Source: an uncultured Oscillospiraceae bacterium (lineage in GTDB: Bacteria > Bacillota > Clostridia > Oscillospirales > Oscillospiraceae). Taken from it: a DNA stretch of 16,859 nucleotides. This document shows, piece after piece, positions 13,111-16,859 of the stretch. The DNA lies in the NCBI GenBank assembly GCA_910587285.1, contig CAJULM010000055.1, positions 1 to 16,859 of the forward strand, written 5' to 3'. Within the stretch, counting starts at the first letter, position 1. Each line of letters begins with the position of its first letter. The notes beneath the pieces were generated by a model that saw only the letters and a list, made by a program, of their open reading frames with translations, ran no database searches and was not told the origin of the DNA. The position numbers were made by a program, and so were the translations under genes.

Positions 13111-14120
13111 ACGCTGAGCACCCGGCTGGCGTCCTCAAAGATTTTCGCATAGCCGGAGATGGTGGTGATGGCGGCCCGCTCCAGCTGCCGGTCGATGATT
13201 TTGTCGTACTCCACCATCACGTCCCCCGCCTTGACCATCTCCAGGGCGTAGTTCTTGTCCAGGCCGATGAGCTTGCCCTTTGGCATGGCGGCGGTGCGCA
13301 GCACCTTGGCCCCCATGGGCGTGACCAGCCTGCCGGTGCCGTGGAAGTCCAGCCCGGCGCCAGCGTCCTGCATCTGGCGTATGGCCAGCAGCAGGGGCAG
13401 GGTGTCCGTGCCCACCAGCAGGGTGTTGAGCTGATAGGGCTCGAACTGGGCCCAGAAGGCCAGCAGGTCCTTGTAGGTGAGCACTCCCGCCGTCTCCACC
13501 TGGCTCACCTGGGCGGGGTTGTCGTTGCCGTCGCCGTCCAGCACCACGCCGATGGCGTCCTCCAAATGCATCCGCCCGATCTGCGCGCCGATCTGCCGCA
13601 GGGTGACGGAAAACAGGTCCAGCTTCTGGAACCGGATGGCCTCATAGGACGCCACCAGCATTCTCCCCCGCTTGTGGAGCTTGACCAGGCTGTCCCTGGT
13701 GCGCACGGTGGTCTCGGGGATGGCCGCCCCCTCGTCCACCTGCTTGAGCTTCTTCTCCTCCTCCTGGGGCACGGAGGTGATGGAGCGGTAATCCATCCCA
13801 TGGATGAGGGTCTCGGTGGCGGTGATGTCCGGGAGGATGTTGGCCTCCTCCATGCCCACCTTCACCGCCCGGGCGATGTACTCGGGGAACAGCACCGCCG
13901 ACTGGGCGGTGGAGAAAAACTTGTCCACCAGGTCGGACCCCGCCCCCTTCACCCGGATGTCAAACCGCTTGAGCTGCCGCTGATAGGCGTCCAGCCCCTC
14001 CAGGACGGTGCCCCGGTACTGCTCGCTGGGGTCCAGCCCTTCCAGCACCTGGGAAAAGGACCTTCCCGCCTCGTGATACATCCCCTTTTCCAGCTTCACG
14101 TTGTCAAATCTCTGTGCCAT
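13107..14120 (-). CDS. xkdG: Phage major capsid protein (HK97-fold type)
   Basis: A 337-residue capsid protein. A helical, charged N-terminal part (1-60) precedes the shell domain with VDKFFSTAQSAVLFPEYIARAVKVGMEEANILPDITATET, KQVDEGAAIPETTVRTRD, and the long central segment around LEDAIGVVLDGDGNDNPA. The C-terminal domain includes LLVGTDTLPLLLAIRQMQDAG, GAKVLRTAAMPKGKLIGLDKNYALEM and YDKIIDRQLERAAITTISGYAKIF, typical of HK97-like shells. ATG 14120 has GAGGAGGAAAGGAAT upstream. It is separated from terL by about 600 bp of repeats and overlaps portal by GTGA. Confidence 0.93.
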   Translation of the reverse strand: MAQRFDNVKLEKGMYHEAGRSFSQVLEGLDPSEQYRGTVLEGLDAYQRQLKRFDIRVKGAGSDLVDKFFSTAQSAVLFPEYIARAVKVGMEEANILPDITATETLIHGMDYRSITSVPQEEEKKLKQVDEGAAIPETTVRTRDSLVKLHKRGRMLVASYEAIRFQKLDLFSVTLRQIGAQIGRMHLEDAIGVVLDGDGNDNPAQVSQVETAGVLTYKDLLAFWAQFEPYQLNTLLVGTDTLPLLLAIRQMQDAGAGLDFHGTGRLVTPMGAKVLRTAAMPKGKLIGLDKNYALEMVKAGDVMVEYDKIIDRQLERAAITTISGYAKIFEDASRVLSV

Positions 14121-14159
14121 ATTCCTTTCCTCCTCGAAATTGTTGTGAGCGCCCCTCTC

Positions 14160-14747
14160 CGCGCCTCACCGGAGAGGCCGGACGCTATCCATTCACGCTG
14201 CGAAACGGCCTGACCGCTCAGTCGCTTTCGCTCCGACTCAAACAAAATCCAGTCCAACTTCGTTGGCCCTGGCTTTTGCCCTCGCCCCGCTCCAAGCTCC
14301 TTCGCAGGCCATTTCTCCGCGCTATACCTCGCTCGCGCTGGGAGGCCTTCTCCGAATGAGCGGCAGCCATCCGCGCGCCCCGTAGCCTATGGCTGCCGCG
14401 AACTGAGGGGAAGGCCTCCCAGCGCGTTTCACATGAAGCGCAGACCGCTGCTCCGCGCTTCCCTCCGCCTCAAGCAAAACTCAGTCCAACTTCGTTGGCC
14501 CTGGGCTTTTGCTTTCGCTGCGCTCCATCCGCACTGCTCACGACGGCTCCGCGCTTCCTTGTCACGCTCGCGTTGGGCGCGCTGTTCGCCCCGGCTTCCC
14601 TCCGTCTCGGACAAAATACAGATTTGCTGCGCAAATCTTGGTTTTTTGCCCTCGCTCCGCTCCAAGGTCTCACCTTCGGCTCGGTCGGCGCTGGACGTGT
14701 GCCACTGGCACACAGCGCCCCTCACTGTCCGCTTCTCCGCGCTTCTC
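14160..14747 (+). repeat. Modular palindromic repeat array between terL and the capsid gene
   Basis: A gene-free block of four hairpin units. Unit 1 (about 14197-14318) has outer GAAACGGCCTG / CAGGCCATTTC and tip CCAAC-TTC-GTTGG (14254-14266). Unit 2 is the 87-bp element at 14337-14423. Unit 3 (about 14466-14530) has AGCAAAA/TTTTGCT with tip CCAAC-TTC-GTTGG. Unit 4 (about 14595-14670) has tip AGATTTGC-TGC-GCAAATCT (14620-14638), unlike the other tips but perfectly paired. Units are joined by linkers such as CCGCGCTTCC. The array runs into the terL stop codon at 14748. Confidence 0.87.
14337..14423. repeat. 87-bp inverted-repeat element, copy 2
   Basis: The arms are GCTGGGAGGCCTTCTCC (14337-14353) and GGGGAAGGCCTCCCAGC (14407-14423), paired at 16 of 17 positions with a G-T wobble at the remaining one. 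Compared with copy 1, an arm base change (C to T) is matched by a change (G to A) in the other arm, so pairing is kept. The interior is nearly the same as in copies 1 and 3. Confidence 0.92.
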
Positions 14748-15980
14748 TCAAAACACATCCCGCTCCACATACCTGGCCGCACCCCCGCCGCTCTCCAGGC
14801 TCATCACAAAGTAGCGGATGTCGTCCATGGCGTGGTCGTCCTCTTTTCTCACCCGGTCCTGGCTGTCGTCGTCCTCCCAACGGTACAGCCCAAACTCCCG
14901 CGCCGCCGCGCAGCACCCCCTGCAGATCACAATCTTCCCGGTTTTCAGCGCCTGGGCGGTACGCCGGATGCCCTCTAACACCCGGTTGTCCGCCCTGTAC
15001 ACCGTCCACCCCTCCCGGCGCAGGGTCTCGCAAAAGCTGGCCGCCGAGGGGTCGATGATGACCCTTTCGATGCAGCGTCCTCCGGCCAGGCGCCTCAAAT
15101 CCTCCGCGTATTCTCCATCCGTCTTCTGCCGTCCCTGTTTTCGGGCGTCATAGTAAAACTCCTTCACCCGGTACCACACGCCGCCCATCTCCCCCCACAG
15201 CCCGAAGGACGCGGGGTTGCGGGTGCCGTAGTCGCAGGAAATCCTCCACCGCTGGAAGGGTCCCCCCGGCGCCTCGGCCAGCGCGCTCCCGTCGAAGAAG
15301 TCGTACACCAACCCCTCCGCCGCCATCCACTCTCCCAGCACATACCGCCGGTAGAATGCGCCCTGAAACATCCGCTCATACCGCTCCCGGATTCCCCGGC
15401 TCAGCGCGGGGTTGTCCTCCATGGTAAAGCGTAGGTGCAGGGCCCGTTTTTTCTCCGCCTCGCAGATCCACTCTCGGTAAAACCAGTGCTCCGGTCCCGC
15501 CGGATTGCAGGAAAACCACAGCTTTCCCCCCTGGACGGAGCACCGGGCGCAGGCCTGCTCCACAAAGGAGCGCGGCATGAGCGCCGCCTCGTCCAGCAGC
15601 ACCCCGGCCAGCGTCGTCCCCTGAATGGACGCGCAGCTCCCCTCGTCCCGTCCGCCGTAGAGATAGAACAGGTTTTCCCGTCCTCCTCCCCGAACCGTCA
15701 CCTCATTCCGGCTCACCGTCTCCTCCCAGTGAAAGCCCAACCCCTCCAGCACAGGCCTGGCCTGGGCCAGCAGGGTCCGGCGCACCCCGTTGATGGACCC
15801 GGCGCACAGGGCGAACCGCTGCCGCTGAAAGCGTGACATGGCCCACAGGAAGAAGGACACGCTCAGCGCGAAGGTCTTGCCGGAGCGTATCGCTCCGTCG
15901 CAGATCACCGCGTCGTACTCCTCCTTCCGCCACCACTCCAGCACCCTGCGCTGTTTTGGGGAAAATCGGGGCATTTTCAC
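14748..15980 (-). CDS. terL: Terminase large subunit (packaging ATPase and nuclease)
   Basis: A 410-residue PBSX-type TerL. The ATPase domain has Walker A GAIRSGKT (29-36), Walker B GVLLDEA with Asp130 and Glu131, and the coupling motif SCNPAGP (157-163). The C-terminal RNase-H-like nuclease shows candidate metal-binding Asp250 (SCDYGT), Asp310 (VIIDPS) and Asp386 (HAMDD). It translocates DNA into the prohead through the portal and cuts the concatemer. I chose GTG 15980, which overlaps the TerS stop by GTGA; ATG 15974 two codons later and an upstream GTG at 16007 are alternatives. Its TGA stop directly joins the CGCGCTTCTC linker of the repeat array. All key residues are present, so it could be active. 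Confidence 0.96.
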   Translation of the reverse strand: MKMPRFSPKQRRVLEWWRKEEYDAVICDGAIRSGKTFALSVSFFLWAMSRFQRQRFALCAGSINGVRRTLLAQARPVLEGLGFHWEETVSRNEVTVRGGGRENLFYLYGGRDEGSCASIQGTTLAGVLLDEAALMPRSFVEQACARCSVQGGKLWFSCNPAGPEHWFYREWICEAEKKRALHLRFTMEDNPALSRGIRERYERMFQGAFYRRYVLGEWMAAEGLVYDFFDGSALAEAPGGPFQRWRISCDYGTRNPASFGLWGEMGGVWYRVKEFYYDARKQGRQKTDGEYAEDLRRLAGGRCIERVIIDPSAASFCETLRREGWTVYRADNRVLEGIRRTAQALKTGKIVICRGCCAAAREFGLYRWEDDDSQDRVRKEDDHAMDDIRYFVMSLESGGGAARYVERDVF

Positions 15981-16297
15981 GGCGCACCGCCCCCCGTTTC
16001 GGGGCACAGTCCGTCCAAAAATTCCCTCAGCTCCCCATCCTGCCTCCGTTCCATCAGCTCCCGGAGCATGGCCAGCACCCGCACCTTGTCCACGAACTTG
16101 GCCTCAAAGGTGCCGTTGGCGTTTCGCTTGAGCTCCACCACGCCGCTCAAATCCAAATGATCCACCTCGTCCATTTTTTCCGGCTCCAGAAATGCCAGCT
16201 TGATTACGTCGTTGTTTTTCCACTGGGCCAGGGCCTTCAGGCAGCCGATTAGCTCCCCCTCGTCCATCTGTTCCGGCGTTTTTACCGTCCCATTCAT
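15977..16297 (-). CDS. terS: Terminase small subunit-like protein (putative)
   Basis: A 106-residue protein directly upstream of TerL. The part LAFLEPEKMDEVDHLDLSGV followed by VELKRNANGTFEAKFVDKVR and LAMLRELMERRQDGELREFL resembles the C-terminal half of XtmA/Terminase_2-type small subunits. I see no N-terminal helix-turn-helix, so it is either a short family member or a truncated one. TerS normally binds the packaging site on DNA and directs TerL. ATG 16297 has GAGGAGGTTTGGC upstream, a near-perfect site; the in-frame extension to 16396 is repeat-derived and poor in protein character. Its stop overlaps the terL start by GTGA. Confidence 0.65.
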   Translation of the reverse strand: MNGTVKTPEQMDEGELIGCLKALAQWKNNDVIKLAFLEPEKMDEVDHLDLSGVVELKRNANGTFEAKFVDKVRVLAMLRELMERRQDGELREFLDGLCPETGGGAP

Positions 16298-16319
16298 GCC
16301 AAACCTCCTCACACCGCCC

Positions 16320-16859
16320 CCTGAAAACGCCCCGCCTGTTGCCCATTCCGATGCAAGGCAAAAAAAATTTGCGGAGCAAAATCTGCTCCGCAGCACTAAA
16401 ATTTCCTATTGCCGCCTGTCCCCAGGCGCTCTGCGCTTCCCTGTCACGCTCCGCGCCCTCCGTGACGGCGGCTAAGCCACTCCGACTGCGCGCGCCGTTT
16501 TCCGGCCCTCCAGGCCGAAAAGCCGTCCACTCCGCTTCGTGTCTTAGCCGCCTACTCCCGGGCGCTCCGCGCTTCTCTCTTGTCACGCTCCGAAGCGGTC
16601 AGGTCGCTCGGTCGCTTCTCCGCGCTTCTCTCCTGTCACGCTGCGCTGGGAGGCCTCCTCCGAATGAGCGGCAGCCATCCGCGCGCCCCGTAGCCTATGG
16701 CTGCCGCGAATTGAGGGGGAGACCTCCCAGCGCGTTTCACATAAAGCGCAGACCGCTGCTCCGCGCTTCTCTCCTGTCACGCTCCGCCTGTTCGCGACGC
16801 GCGGCTTCCCTCCGACTCAAGCAAAACCCGGTCCCACTGCGTGGGCCCTGGGCTTTTGC
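16320..16859 (+). repeat. Repeat block upstream of terS, running off the window edge
   Basis: This gene-free block contains TGCGGAGCA (16370-16378) pairing with TGCTCCGCA (16384-16392), with AAATTT on both sides; a unit with perfect 10-bp outer arms GGCGGCTAAG / CTTAGCCGCC (about 16464-16552) around an imperfect CCGGCC / GGCCG tip; the 87-bp element at 16645-16731; and the start of an AGCAAAA/CCCAC-TGC-GTGGG/TTTTGC unit at 16819-16859 almost identical to that at 8390-8432. The linker CGCGCTTCTCTC.TGTCACGCT occurs at about 16568, 16622 and 16761. Confidence 0.87.
16645..16731. repeat. 87-bp inverted-repeat element, copy 3
   Basis: The arms are GCTGGGAGGCCTCCTCC (16645-16661) and GGGGGAGACCTCCCAGC (16715-16731). 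The left arm is identical to copy 1. The right arm differs at two positions, so pairing is slightly weakened, and this copy may be older. The interior GGCAGCCAT / ATGGCTGC stem is kept. Confidence 0.92.

Noticed and set aside
11770..13152. Long plus-strand open frame (460 codons) opposite portal; similar ones at 2808-4055 and 8915-10189
   Set aside because: They are antisense to recognisable phage genes, lack ribosome binding sites and have low-complexity shadow composition.
2294..16297. R-type tailocin
   Set aside because: Terminase, portal, capsid and protease genes are present, so the element encodes head functions and is not a tail-only bacteriocin as such.
16320..16640. Minus-strand open frames upstream of terS (up to about 16586)
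   Set aside because: They run through palindromic repeats, have no ribosome binding site and no protein-like composition; the terS start at 16297 is well supported.
1..16859. CRISPR array
   Set aside because: Repeats are long, nested and irregular, in tandem or scattered, without short identical repeats separated by unique spacers, and no cas gene is visible.

Overview
The window is GC-rich (clearly above 60% by eye) with strong AGGAGG-type ribosome binding sites, frequent GTG/TTG starts and a Firmicutes-type MreB/Mbl. This points to a high-GC gut Clostridia lineage such as Oscillospiraceae; the family assignment is inference. Every convincing gene lies on the minus strand, so transcription runs from right to left.

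Layout from high to low coordinates: a repeat-filled block (16320-16859); terminase small and large subunits (16297-14748); a second repeat block (about 14160-14747); major capsid protein, portal, XkdF-like prohead protease and three small head-completion/neck genes (14120-9904); contractile tail sheath (9907-8873); a third repeat block (about 8330-8872); tail tube (8307-7894); a tail assembly chaperone pair joined by a predicted programmed -1 frameshift (7892-7264); an acidic low-complexity protein (7280-6738); LysM tail protein XkdP (6719-6150); XkdQ (6153-5200); a fourth repeat block (about 4740-5199); then spike/gpV-like protein, XkdS/gp25-like, baseplate J and XkdU/YmfQ (4724-2294), ended by a hairpin terminator. 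To the left are a low-GC leader with a consensus sigma-70-type promoter, a small ABM-like protein, the host mreB/mbl gene, and a tandem 133-bp repeat at the window edge.

The viral genes form one tightly coupled late operon (many 4-bp ATGA/GTGA/TTGA overlaps) encoding a PBSX-like contractile-tailed (myovirus-type) particle: packaging, head, neck, sheath, tube and baseplate. Three things are unusual. No tape-measure gene lies between the chaperone and XkdP, where it should be. The operon ends at XkdU with a terminator and has no tail fibre, holin or endolysin here. The capsid gene precedes the portal gene instead of following the protease. Together these suggest a decayed or domesticated element (defective prophage or gene-transfer-agent-like particle), though assembly collapse or genes outside the window remain possible.

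The most distinctive content is a family of modular, nested palindromic repeats. They fill the gene-free gaps, begin directly at the stop codons of mreB, sheath and terL, and keep their hairpin shape while the stem sequences change between copies. The same repeats lie beside the host mreB gene and inside the viral operon, which suggests long co-residence.
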